Under the pieces are notes generated by a model that ran no database searches, was not told the origin of the DNA, and saw only the letters and a list, made by a program, of their open reading frames with translations. Of a DNA stretch of 64,000 nt, positions 49,901 through 63,000 are shown piece by piece. Origin of the DNA: Didymodactylos carnosus. Taxonomy: Eukaryota > Rotifera > Eurotatoria > Philodinida > Philodinidae. Positions within the stretch are counted from its first letter, which is position 1. Each line of letters begins with the position of its first letter. The translations under genes were made by a program, and so were the position numbers. The stretch covers positions 1 through 64,000 of the forward strand of contig CAJNOQ010000111.1 in assembly GCA_905250885.1 (NCBI GenBank), in the 5' to 3' direction.

Positions 49901-51059
49901 GAATACTGTTGAGAAAGTAATAATGATCATCGATTTCTATCTCTATCGATGAATCTCTCTCTAATATCAAATTAAAATGTCAATGTCTGCTATACTCATT
50001 AGTCAGTTTTTCTATCACAGATTTATTTTTTTTCTCATATTATTATGCAAGTTCTATTTAAAAGGTCAATGTAAAGAATTCGCCGTTCTTTATAAAGTTC
50101 AGAAAAAAATGTTTTTAGATAGAATAGTAACAGCAGCTAATATTCCTAAATATGTATGATTATTACGTCATAAATCAAAACTGATCGATCAATCGTCTTA
50201 TTAATTGAAAATATTTGACACATGTTTGCACTGTTTGACGTCTCTACATCTTTCCCTTCTTTTCATGTGTAATGCACTTGTATCTTTTCCCTTCTTTGTT
50301 CATTTATGTTTCTATTATTTCAAAACATAAAAAAGGATAATCGGTATATTAAGACGATACACTTATTTGCATAGTCCATATTATTTTTATTATTTATCGG
50401 TCTGGCACTATCATTATCATAATCAGACGCAATATTAGGTTTTTTTTCTATATGTTGTTTCATTTTTCTCCCATTTTGGTACTTTTATTTCTATTCCATG
50501 TGTTTGTACTACGATGCTAAATAAGAGAGACATTGGAATGTAATTAGGTGCGACATACGGTATTTATCTCTCGTTGTACACAGCTATAGAATTGGATGAG
50601 ACAAAAATAATATTCTTCTTTTTTTTCTTTTTTTTTTTTTATTTTGACTACGATGAACGTAAGCTGTGTCATGCTACTACGTAATAATTTTCTTTTTTTT
50701 TTTAATAAAATACGAAATAGAAAATGTCAGTCAGTAGGTTTTGATTGATCCTTCGTATATTTTTGAAATATAATAAATTTGTGTAGGAGAAGATAGAAAG
50801 ATTTTTTTTTTCATCTATCAGATTGAAATAGAATTTAAGACAAATATTATACTAGAATAGAAATATCTTCTGTTCAAAAAATTCAATTGATTTTAAAAAT
50901 GATTTTATTTGTTTTTAGTATTATTGCAAGACGAAAAATGTTTTTGCTTACACTCGTTACTGTTTGACAATTAATGATGAACTTAAAAAATTATGTTGTA
51001 AAACAACATAATTTAAGTTTATTCTGTTATGTTTTGTTCATGTAAAATTATCCACAAAA
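46944..51059. other. Upstream flank of the RhoGAP gene
   Basis: AT-rich with (GA)n tracts near 48676-48691, 48810-48840, 49529-49540 and 49758-49772. An ORF from ATG at 49977 (60 codons) has a hydrophobic stretch and then a charged segment (KEFAVLYKVQKKMFLDRIV). It ends at TAT|GTATGA, so it may be an exon, but it resembles nothing I know. Any 5' untranslated exon and the promoter of the RhoGAP gene should lie here. Confidence 0.4.
48810..48841. repeat. (GA)n microsatellite
   Basis: A run of GA dinucleotides with one CGA interruption. Similar shorter tracts recur at about 48676, 49529 and 49758, all on the same strand and within 1.1 kb. Confidence 0.9.
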
Positions 51060-54000
51060 ATGAAATTAGTAAAAAATATTATTATTAGTCGTACGGAAGC
51101 TGGTTTTGGTTTTACATTACGACATTTTGTTATCTATCCACCATCGACATATGCCAATGATTTACTTCAAGTAAGATATTTGTACTTCATTATTGAAAGA
51201 GTAGGAGCTGTTCCAAAATCTTCTTTATAGTAGCTAAAACTGTTTTTAGCCTTGAAAATCGATCATCAAGTCAAAACAGTATGAAAACGCTGAAATAAGC
51301 TACAAAATATTTTGCTATGATAATTTCATAAATGTACATATAGCTAATGAGAAGATTTTCAATGAACATCTATCAAAACTATGTAAGTTTCGTTTGAATG
51401 ACAAAAATATCACGAATAAGTGTTAGTTAAATCTATTTTTTAAACTACTGTAAGAATTCATTATCTTCATCAAACTGTACAATACATAGATGTCACGATA
51501 TATCAGCAAAACAATGTATCGGTACTGCAAAAACAAATAAAAAAACAAATTTAAGTAAAATATTTAACACTAAAAAAATTTTAAGAAATTAGAATAGATC
51601 TTTTATTTTGTTTATTCGAAATCAATATAAATTGCTGAGCATGTAAGTTTTAAATTGAAAATCTTCTCATTGCTTGGCTTTATATGCTACAACCAAAAGA
51701 GTTGTTATAAGAGCAACAACAATCAGAGCTCACACAGTTTACATATCTTTTTAGCTTTCCGCACAGACTAACACATGGTATACATACTGTACTAAATATT
51801 TCACATTACTGTATAATAGAAACTAGAACTGAGTATGACCACGAAATGAGCACAAATTATAATATTCTTATTACAGAACGAAACTGTACAAAAGTCACAG
51901 AGTGGTCAGCAAAAATAGTTTCTCTCATAATTTTTACTACTATTCTATTTTTTTTGTTGGTTCTACCTTGGTTAGACAGCCTACAATGAATATTGTACAA
52001 TGATAAATTTGAATATATTCTTTTTTCATTCATTTTCAGAAGAAAAATATACGAAATAATCCGTAAAAGAAAGTTCATCTTATAATGCTATTCTGTATTT
52101 GCAACTTCTAGTTTTAATAACTATTTTCTTCTGAAAATGTATGAAAAAAGAATATATTCAAATTTATCATTGTACAATACTCATTGTAGGCCCATGTACT
52201 AAAAATCGGCAATTAATCGCGAAAAATCATACGATTAATCATGTGCTTAATCGCGATTAATTGACGACGTTTTTGTTGGTAATAATTATGAACACATCTT
52301 AGAAAATACATATTTTTTTGTTTTTTCATTGTTTATTATGTTTAATGACATGTACGTCATCCAGCAAGGGTCTTAGTACCAGCTGAAGCCGGAGCCTTTC
52401 CGACGAGTCGATTTTAGACATTGCTCAGATACCAGCTGTTCACGGGGCTCCTCGACTTAAAGCTCTGAGGCATCATAAGGAAGACTTGACAAACTTCGTT
52501 TTACTCTAAAATAAAAAGATGATCTAAATAGAAGTGTATTTCTTGTTGAAATGGTGTTTCTTATATACATACTTTACTGCAAAATAAAATGGTAAATAAC
52601 AATAACCATTTAATCGCTTAAAATCAACAATTAATCGCAATAAATTACCGATTTTTAAAAAAAAGAAAAATCATCGGAATCGCCAATTAATCTGCGATTT
52701 TTCAAGAATCGCGATTAGTTGTTAAAAATACCGCAATTTCGTCTACATGGGGGATGTCTGACCAAGCTAGAACCAAAAAGAAAATGAATGAAGTCTGTGA
52801 GAATAGTATTGAAAATGATGAGAGAAATTTCGTTCGTGAAATAGCTATATCAATCAAAATTTGTTTAAAAAGTCGACAATACACATTCTATATGGTTCTA
52901 ATTGATAATTTTGATTTTCGTAGTGCGTCACATACGTCTGTCTGCACCAGCGTTTTCGATACAGACTCTAAGATGGGAAGTAAGTCTTACTCACGAGGGA
53001 GCCTTCTGAGGTGTCAAACTCCGATCTAAACGATCTTTTGCCGATTGATAGTGTATAGTGTGATAGTTAAAACCCTAAAAGGATTTGTCCCCATGATACT
53101 TCTTGCAAGAGTTACGACCTTTTTTTGTTCCACTGGGAAAACAGGTATAAAAGAAAAGACCGAATAGCAATCTTACCAAACCATTACAATGATGGAATAA
53201 CTGTTATTCACATAGAGAACCAATTACATTACCGAAACAAACAAATTAAATAAATTATAGAGAGCGAAGAGAGAGAGAAGATAGTTTATCCATTAGGTTA
53301 ACATTAACAGGACAACATATGATTAATCATAACAAAAGAAAAATGAATTATTGGGAAAACATGGAGAATTAAGTAGATTATTTCTCTAGAGAGGCTGATA
53401 CGCTGATTCTTTCTATGATCTCAACGAACTGTTAGAACAATCGTAGAAAAGCATTTCAGCTTAAAATTCGCTGTTTCTTTTATCGAGGTGGTATTTTTTG
53501 TTTTCCCAGTGAAACAAAAAGAAATCATAACTCTTGAGAGAATCATGGGGGCAAATTCTTTTAGGGTTTTAACTAAGGCACTTTCCTCTATCAACTGACA
53601 TAAGATCATTGAAAACGGAGTTTAACACCTGGGAAGATTCTCTCGTAAGTCGAACTACGGTACGAAAGCTCAAAGTTTTTTCTAGGATAGTCCTACGTGT
53701 GTACTATATCCATAAAAAGTTTCAGTTTTCTATATCTATATGCTGCTAAGTTATCGACTTTTCCCTATTTAAGAAAAACTCGTGTATTTCTGAAAAGTGA
53801 TTTTCCACTGTCGTTATACATGTCACCAAATAAGTGTTTCTATATTTCTATCTATCTAATTAAAGTCCTGGGGTATGATTTTTTGTTTTTTATAGCCAAA
53901 AAACGAGAGATATAAGAAACAGTTTGCGATTTCTCATTTGATAACATCTCCAGTTTTTCATACCGTAGTTGGGCTTTGTTAAGAATTTTTCAATATTCGC

Positions 54001-57000
54001 TCTTTTACCGTGTATAGGCAAAATAAAAAAAATCATAACTTTTGAAAGAAGCGACAAGAGCACAAATCCTTTTAGGGTTTTTACTATCACACTACATACT
54101 ATCGATCGACAAAAGATCATTGAGATTGGAGTTTGACATCTCAGAAGGCATCCTCGTGAATAAAAAATATAGTTTTATAAGTAATGGTGTTTTTACTGGT
54201 TAGTAAGCATGTTACTCAGATGAGTAAATAAGTTAATAATGCTCCAAAAATTTTAGTGAGGAACTAAAAGTAATTTTTTCCAGAGAAGAGAGAATTTCCC
54301 CTTAATCGAAATCGCTGGTCTGTATAGACTTTTTTTTTTATCAATAGAATAACATTAGTATATATTTTTTCGTTTTGCTATTATTTTGCTTGCTTCTTCT
54401 TCTACTTTTAGTCTGCTTTATATTTTTGCTTATTGAATTTTATCTCTTTGTTATTATTTCTTTAAGGCTTCTTATAGTGTTATTATTGATGAACATCAAC
54501 AAAAAACATCAACACCAAACACAATTGATAATAGTGACGGTAAACACAGTAGTGTTGGCAATAATTCGGGATCTCTGTTAACACGTTCAACACCAGCCGG
54601 TAATAATAATAGTAACAATCAACAGTCAATGAGAATATCTTCAAATGGTAAGACGAACAGAAAAGATTGTCCTTCACAATTTAGCACTTTCTATTTATGC
54701 ATACATCTTTCATCGTAGAATAGACTGTCAATTTCCATCTCTCTTTTCCATGCTATTATTACCGGCACTAGTAATGAAACATTCTTAACTTTTTTCTTCC
54801 TATTCTTTGATTGATGAATTATACGTGTGTGTGACAGTTTTTCTTCTTCTTTCCGTGTGCATAATATACAAATAGAAACTAGTTATTTCATCTTATGTAA
54901 GAGAAGAAGAAATTCTCCCCTTTATGCATAACTTTTTCATCTTATTCTTACCCTGAGCAAGCGTTATAGTCATACATACACAAAAAATATTAACAGTTAC
55001 CAAGCAAGTAAATACACAAAGACGATTGTCATATAACCCTTTTTTAATTTATAGTAAAAGAGGAATCTTGTTTTTTCTTTTCACCTTCGATAAGCACATT
55101 TTGATAACAAACTGGACAGTATTTTGAGCGAAGTCAAAAAATATATTATTCATTTTGACCAGAAAAACGTTGACATATAAATGACTTTCCTAGAACTTCT
55201 GATTGTCGATTCAAAAGCAGTAAAACAAATTGTCATTTCAGAGTGTGTATACATGAAAAACGCGTAACTCTGCTACCAGAATCTCTGTGCGCTACCGTTT
55301 TTTCTCTTTTCGTCTATCCTATAATTTTCGGAAAGAATATCGTAGAATCCTGGAAAGCGTCTTGTTTTGTAGAATGAAGTGCGTTCTTCAAAATCCACCA
55401 CTAGCTGAGTTCAAAATAATTGACGCTTTTTATGCTGTACTTAAAAATACAAAGAGCCCCAAAAACATTGTCGTTTGTTTTTAGAGCTTTTAGTATTTCG
55501 ATTGTAACCGAAAAGTCGTCAATTATTTCGAATTGAGCTAGTAGTGGATTTTGAAGCACGTACTTCATTCTACAAAACACACTTTCCAGGCCTCTATGAT
55601 ATTTTTTCCGAAAATTATAGGATAGACGAAACGAAAAAAAACGGTAACGCACAAAGATTCCGGTAGCAGAGTTACGCGTTTTTCGTGTATATAAGTTTAT
55701 GTTTCTTTAAACAAAATATAACTAGTAAGTGAGTTTTTAGAAAAAATTTGAACAGATCATTGTCTTACTTTTTATCGAAATGGAATATATATTGTTTGTT
55801 CATTATCGAAAATAAGGATAACGAATCATTCCAAAGTAAAAGTTATGCTTGATAAAAGAACGAAAAAGAGCAGTTTAACTATTTCTGACATTTGACCTTT
55901 TTAAGATAGTCTGTCTATTACTATTAAGTTATCGCTATGAAATGTTTAACATTGTTCTATTTGGAAATTAATGGATTACTCGAAAATATATAAGACTTAA
56001 AGTTGACTTTCATATATCACCATTAAAAAAGGATCTTAGAATACGCTGTTCTCTTTAGGTTATCATGATGACTGATTTTTCTTTTAGTATGTGTAAAATG
56101 CACTCTCTGATTTATATGTTCTGGTTAATTAAGAATTTTTTCTCTTTCTTCGTTGTCTTGTCTCAATGTTAATGATTTATCCTTGAATGATTCTTTAACA
56201 GTCTGTTTTTCTCTCTCTATCGTTGTTGTTATAAAAATAAACAAAAATGTTAGACAGATATATACTAATGCCTTTATGTCTGTTTAACTATATAAAAAAA
56301 AAGTGTTCCCATTATTATTTTTACTTAATGAAACGTAAAGCACCATTATTTTGCTCCTAGATGTAACCACAGCGAACATTAATGGAGGAACTACTGGTAC
56401 AACAAATCAGGATTTACTTCCCATGGATACAATATTTGTTAAAGAAGTTCGACAAGATGGTGAAGCCTATCAGGCTGGTTTAAGACAAGGTGATAGAATA
56501 TTATCTGTAAATGATCAAGCAATTACTGGAAAGTCGTATTCACAAGTTATTGCCATGATACAAAACACGTAAGAATAAACAGTTTCTTATTTTCTTGAAA
56601 TTATACAGCTTTATTGCTCTTCAATATTAATGATCGATTATAGTTTTACAAGTCTAAAGTGCGTATGGCTTTCACGCTAAGAACCTGTTCAAGTCTAAAC
56701 TTACAATACTAAAATTGATCTATATTTATTGCTGGTGGCTTTTTTTCTGGAAAACCAAAGCTAAACACAATTGATAATAGTGACGGTAAACACAGTAGTG
56801 TTGGCAATAATTCGGGATCTCTGTTAACACGTTCAACACCAGCCGGTAATAATAATAGTAACAATCAACAGTCAATGAGAATATCTTCAAATGGTAAGAC
56901 GAACAGAAAAGATTGTCCTTCACAATTTAGCACTTTCTATTTATGCATACATCTTTCATCGTAGAATAGACTGTCAATTTCCATCTCTCTTTTCCATGCT

Positions 57001-60000
57001 ATTATTACCGGCACTAGTAATGAAACATTCTTAACTTTTTTCTTCCTATTCTTTGATTGATGAATTATACGTGTGTGTGACAGTTTTTCTTCTTCTTTCC
57101 GTGTGCATAATATACAAATAGAAACTAGTTATTTCATCTTATGTAAGAGAAGAAGAAATTCTCCCCTTTATGCATAACTTTTTCATCTTATTCTTACCCT
57201 GAGCAAGCGTTATAGTCATACATACACAAAAAATATTAACAGTTACCAAGCAAGTAAATACACAAAGACGATTGTCATATAACCCTTTTTTAATTTATAG
57301 TAAAAGAGGAATCTTGTTTTTTCTTTTCACCTTCGATAAGCACATTTTGATAACAAACTGGACAGTATTTTGAGCGAAGTCAAAAAATATATTATTCATT
57401 TTGACCAGAAAAACGTTGACATATAAATGACTTTCCTAGAACTTCTGATTGTCGATTCAAAAGCAGTAAAACAAATTGTCATTTCAGAGTGTGTATACAT
57501 GAAAAACGCGTAACTCTGCTACCAGAATCTCTGTGCGCTACCGTTTTTTCTCTTTTCGTCTATCCTATAATTTTCGGAAAGAATATCGTAGAATCCTGGA
57601 AAGCGTCTTGTTTTGTAGAATGAAGTGCGTTCTTCAAAATCCACCACTAGCTGAGTTCAAAATAATTGACGCTTTTTATGCTGTACTTAAAAATACAAAG
57701 AGCCCCAAAAACATTGTCGTTTGTTTTTAGAGCTTTTAGTATTTCGATTGTAACCGAAAAGTCGTCAATTATTTCGAATTGAGCTAGTAGTGGATTTTGA
57801 AGCACGTACTTCATTCTACAAAACACACTTTCCAGGCCTCTATGATATTTTTTCCGAAAATTATAGGATAGACGAAACGAAAAAAAACGGTAACGCACAA
57901 AGATTCCGGTAGCAGAGTTACGCGTTTTTCGTGTATATAAGTTTATGTTTCTTTAAACAAAATATAACTAGTAAGTGAGTTTTTAGAAAAAATTTGAACA
58001 GATCATTGTCTTACTTTTTATCGAAATGGAATATATATTGTTTGTTCATTATCGAAAATAAGGATAACGAATCATTCCAAAGTAAAAGTTATGCTTGATA
58101 AAAGAACGAAAAAGAGCAGTTTAACTATTTCTGACATTTGACCTTTTTAAGATAGTCTGTCTATTACTATTAAGTTATCGCTATGAAATGTTTAACATTG
58201 TTCTATTTGGAAATTAATGGATTACTCGAAAATATATAAGACTTAAAGTTGACTTTCATATATCACCATTAAAAAAGGATCTTAGAATACGCTGTTCTCT
58301 TTAGGTTATCATGATGACTGATTTTTCTTTTAGTATGTGTAAAATGCACTCTCTGATTTATATGTTCTGGTTAATTAAGAATTTTTTCTCTTTCTTCGTT
58401 GTCTTGTCTCAATGTTAATGATTTATCCTTGAATGATTCTTTAACAGTCTGTTTTTCTCTCTCTATCGTTGTTGTTATAAAAATAAACAAAAATGTTAGA
58501 CAGATATATACTAATGCCTTTATGTCTGTTTAACTATATAAAAAAAAAGTGTTCCCATTATTATTTTTACTTAATGAAACGTAAAGCACCATTATTTTGC
58601 TCCTAGATGTAACCACAGCGAACATTAATGGAGGAACTACTGGTACAACAAATCAGGATTTACTTCCCATGGATACAATATTTGTTAAAGAAGTTCGACA
58701 AGATGGTGAAGCCTATCAGGCTGGTTTAAGACAAGGTGATAGAATATTATCTGTAAATGATCAAGCAATTACTGGAAAGTCGTATTCACAAGTTATTGCC
58801 ATGATACAAAACACGTAAGAATAAACAGTTTCTTATTTTCTTGAAATTATACAGCTTTATTGCTCTTCAATATTAATGATCGATTATAGTTTTACAAGTC
58901 TAAAGTGCGTATGGCTTTCACGCTAAGAACCTGTTCAAGTCTAAACTTACAATACTAAAATTGATCTATATTTATTGCTGGTGGCTTTTTTTCTGGAAAA
59001 CCAAAGCTAAAGATGATGTCATTACTCTTTTTTTTTGCTACGTCATTCAAATGTATGATTCTCATATGCACTCATGGAATTTCTTATGGTTTCTAGGCCT
59101 GGTGATTTAGTATTAACTGTTGTTCCAAAAGAAGATGATGTATTGCAGCTGGTGCGTGGTAACATTCTTATCTCTGTATTCATTCAGTGATATTTCTTTT
59201 TCCGTTTAGGCTTATGCTGACACAGCCTATAATCAAGCCCGTTCACCTTATTCAGGTAACGCTGATCATATACCAGAGCCACCATCTCTCAAATATTTAC
59301 CACAACAACCACTTTCATCTTCTTATCGTGTAAATGATACGAGTGTTCCGTCATCGTTCGAACAGTCAAAACCTCGTCGTACATCAGCTGTGTCATCAAC
59401 AACATCTTTGCCATCTAAATCTTACCGTCCAAATCTACCAGCTCAAATACTGAATCCTAAACAACTGATTGAAAATAAATTACGTAATTTACAGTTAAAT
59501 ATAGCACAGGGTCGAGAAGAAGATCTAGCTAAGGCGGGAATTTTTTTCCCACAAGCCACGAAAACAATATATGATCAATCAAAAGTACGTATTTGTCACA
59601 TTCATTTATTTCCTAGATGAAGAACTATATTATATCATTGTATTACTTTCAGGGGGCAATGCCGATTACATCAAGGGGGATTTCACAAACATCTGAAAAT
59701 TCGCCTCCATTATCAAACTATTCTCAACCACAGGCAACAAATGCTTTCTCCAAATATATTGAAAGTGTTCATCGTGCGTTAGATAATACAACTAGTACTA
59801 TTCCTACTTCACAGCAACAACAACTCGAAGGAGCGAATACGGATAACGAAGATTCTGTTTATTCACAACCACATCTAGTCATGCAGCCAGCTCCACGACG
59901 ACAATCTCAGCCGCGGCAACAACAACAACAACAACAGCAATATTATCAACAGCCTCGTTATGCACCATTGGCTACATACAATGATTACACACCTTATGAA

Positions 60001-63000
60001 TATTCGACGAATGATGATAAACAACAGCAGCAATTACCAACACCGTCGTTTCAAGTTGCAGTACAACAACAAGGAAATAAAGAACAATTATTTCTCACAG
60101 GAATCCCGCCAGGACAAAAGGGAATCGGAGCAGAAGTTGGATTATACAGGCCACAGGATGCAAGACAAAGTAAGTGCTCTTGTTTTGTAGCGTGAGTGTT
60201 CAAGTTGATTAATCATATTTATTATATTTTAGATATATCTGTTGGTGGTCCATCAAATACTTATTACACATTGCCATCTCAACGAGTTTCGACAGCCACG
60301 GGTGCACTGGGTCAGTCACTATTTCCACAACAACAGCAACAGCAATGGATTCAAGCTGCACCTCGTTCTCACACACCTCTCGTTACCGACTACATCTTCC
60401 AGCAGCCTCCAACAATGCGAAATTCTCCCTACACGAGCGATGAAACTCTTAGACAAACATCGATCGAAAACACGTCAGAAGAGCAACAACAGTTACAACG
60501 GCAAACAAAGCAGTCACAGCAACAACAGCGGAAACCGATACAAGAAGAAGAATTGAAATCGCCTTCCACAGAAACAACAACGGGCTCTAACGAAGGTAAA
60601 TAACTCAGCTACAATTATTTAAGAAATGAACTATACTCCATGATGCTTTTTAGGTGTCGGTAGTCCTCAACAAGATGAAGAAGAAGATAATATGAAAACC
60701 GAATTTGTTAATTTTCGTAAAAAACAATTTGAAACGGGACACGTCGAAAACGTACCGGATGATCGTCAACGTGAACGTTTATCAAAAAAATATTCAGAAA
60801 AGAAAAAATATGAGAGTGAATGGAATCGTATAACATCAGTAGCCGATGTTGAATCCGTAATGGAACGTGCATCACATTTTGAAGATATTGATCCGGATAA
60901 ATTTGCGAGACTAAAATCAAAATTACCCACATCGCCACCACCGTCGTCAAATGGACATGGAGATATTGAACAAAAACAATATGAATTAAGTTTACAACCT
61001 TCTCTAGTACAACAGCAGCAGATGAAGTGGGGACTACAACAAGGCAAAGCAATAAAACACACAGATAATCAATATCAGTCATTACAGCAGCAACACATTC
61101 CAAGAGGTAACTTTAAAACAATATATTTTTGTAGTAAGAATAACATATGCCCCAATGATGCTTAATCCTGCAGTTATTTCTCTGTTTAGTAGGTGAATTA
61201 AGCAGTATTGAATTTTCATTTGATCCAAGATATTTAGTCCAACAACAACAACAACAAAAGCCAAGTGGTCGACTTGCCATTCCAGATTATTCTTCTAGTC
61301 AAGAAGGGTAAATAACATAAATAACAGCTTGTCTTTGTTCATTATCTGTCACATTCTTTGTTATTCTTTCCAGTCAAGATTATTCGTCTCATCCATCTTC
61401 CCAACAGCAACAGTATATAGATCCAAGTGGTAATCAATCTCGTGTAAATTTGATTCGTCAACAATCGTATATAACAGCTGTAAGATCACCAATGATCAAT
61501 GATCAACAATCTCAACAACAACAACCAAATTCCTATGGTAAAAAAACTCTATATGCTAAAAATGCTTTAGAAAATACGCATGTCATCTGCTTAACAATAA
61601 GTTTTATGTCAATCTTTCTGCAGGCGTAACGTGCATTTTTTCAATGAGGAAGTATAAGACTCATCGATTTAATTATCATGATTCCTCTATAATTTTCAAA
61701 ACTTACTTGAAAAACTTGCTTAGTCGGTCTTTTCCCGGTGAACATTCTCAACAACTGCGATGCATGTCTATTTTTCATTATACGGCTTTGTTTTATATAT
61801 ATATATACTGCATATATACATGTAAATCCTCTGTGTGTAGATATGCATGATGCGGATATGCCTGGCTACGATCAATTAGAGCAATTATTACTGACATTAG
61901 GTTGTAGTGGAAAGAGTAGTGGCGAATATATGCCACATACGCCATCAACTATGAGATCAAAAGGTATTGCTTTGTAGATCTATTAACTTTTCTCGACTGA
62001 CACGCAAGTATATTGTTCAACTATGTCGTTTTTTAGTGCCTCCATTTACGTCATTACCGGCGAGATCGTTACCATCAGATGAACAACAAGAATGGAAAAA
62101 ACGTCGTACATCTTATTTAATAGCAACCGATCAACGATATCAAGATCCATCTTTTCAGTCACAACCGACTCAGAACAAGCAACAACTACCATACGGTTAC
62201 GATATGACAGATGATCAAAAATTAAGGTAAATCTATGGTGTTTATTTATATTAATAATTAATTACGCAACTTATGTTTAATTCTAGAAATACAGAACAGC
62301 AACAACAGACTCAAACGCAAGCAATAAGAAAATTAAAGAACTTTTTTGGAGAAGGGGTAAGTAAATAACTTTGTTAAGAGGTGATTTCTGTCACCTGTTA
62401 AGCCTTATTATAATTTAGACGCCACAAGTTATTCATGCACTCGATCGTTCCTCGTCTGCTTCTCAACAACAACAACAATCAAATATCAGTCCACTCCAGT
62501 CACCTCAATCGACATTATCATCAAATCAATCAAAATCTTCGGGTTTCGATGTTGCTTCAAGTTCACCTGCCACAATTCCATTAACAACTATGGCTGATAA
62601 TATCGAACCATCAAAAGAAGGCATTTTGTATTGTAAAATGGTTTTAAAAGATGGAAGACGAGCACCCGATCGATCATGGCGGGGAGCGTGGGCTGTATTA
62701 CGCGGTGGAGCACTATTTTTGGGTAAATACTCTTGTTGTGTGATATAATTAAAAGTCTAAATTTTTTTTATTCATTTCAGGCAAAGAGAAGAAACATGGT
62801 CTATTAATTCCATTATCGTATGATTCTTTTCCAATAAATTTGAAAGATGCTGATGTCGAATTAGCTTCAGATTATATAAAAAAGCCACGTGTATTTAAAG
62901 TAACAACGTCGACTCAATGTGAATTTCTATTTCAAGCACCAGACATACAGTCGTTACACGAATGGTTAGAAGTTGTTCGAGAACAATGTTGTTCAATTGC

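Noticed and set aside
54375-54677. ORFs in other frames over RhoGAP exon 2
   Set aside because: The phase-consistent frame (ASYSVIIDEHQQ onward) links to the PDZ exons on both sides; the other frames are shadows.
55287-55652. Pair of similar ORFs on opposite strands (repeated at 57533-57898)
   Set aside because: They are the two arms of a foldback element read outward, so the similarity is a consequence of the inverted repeat.
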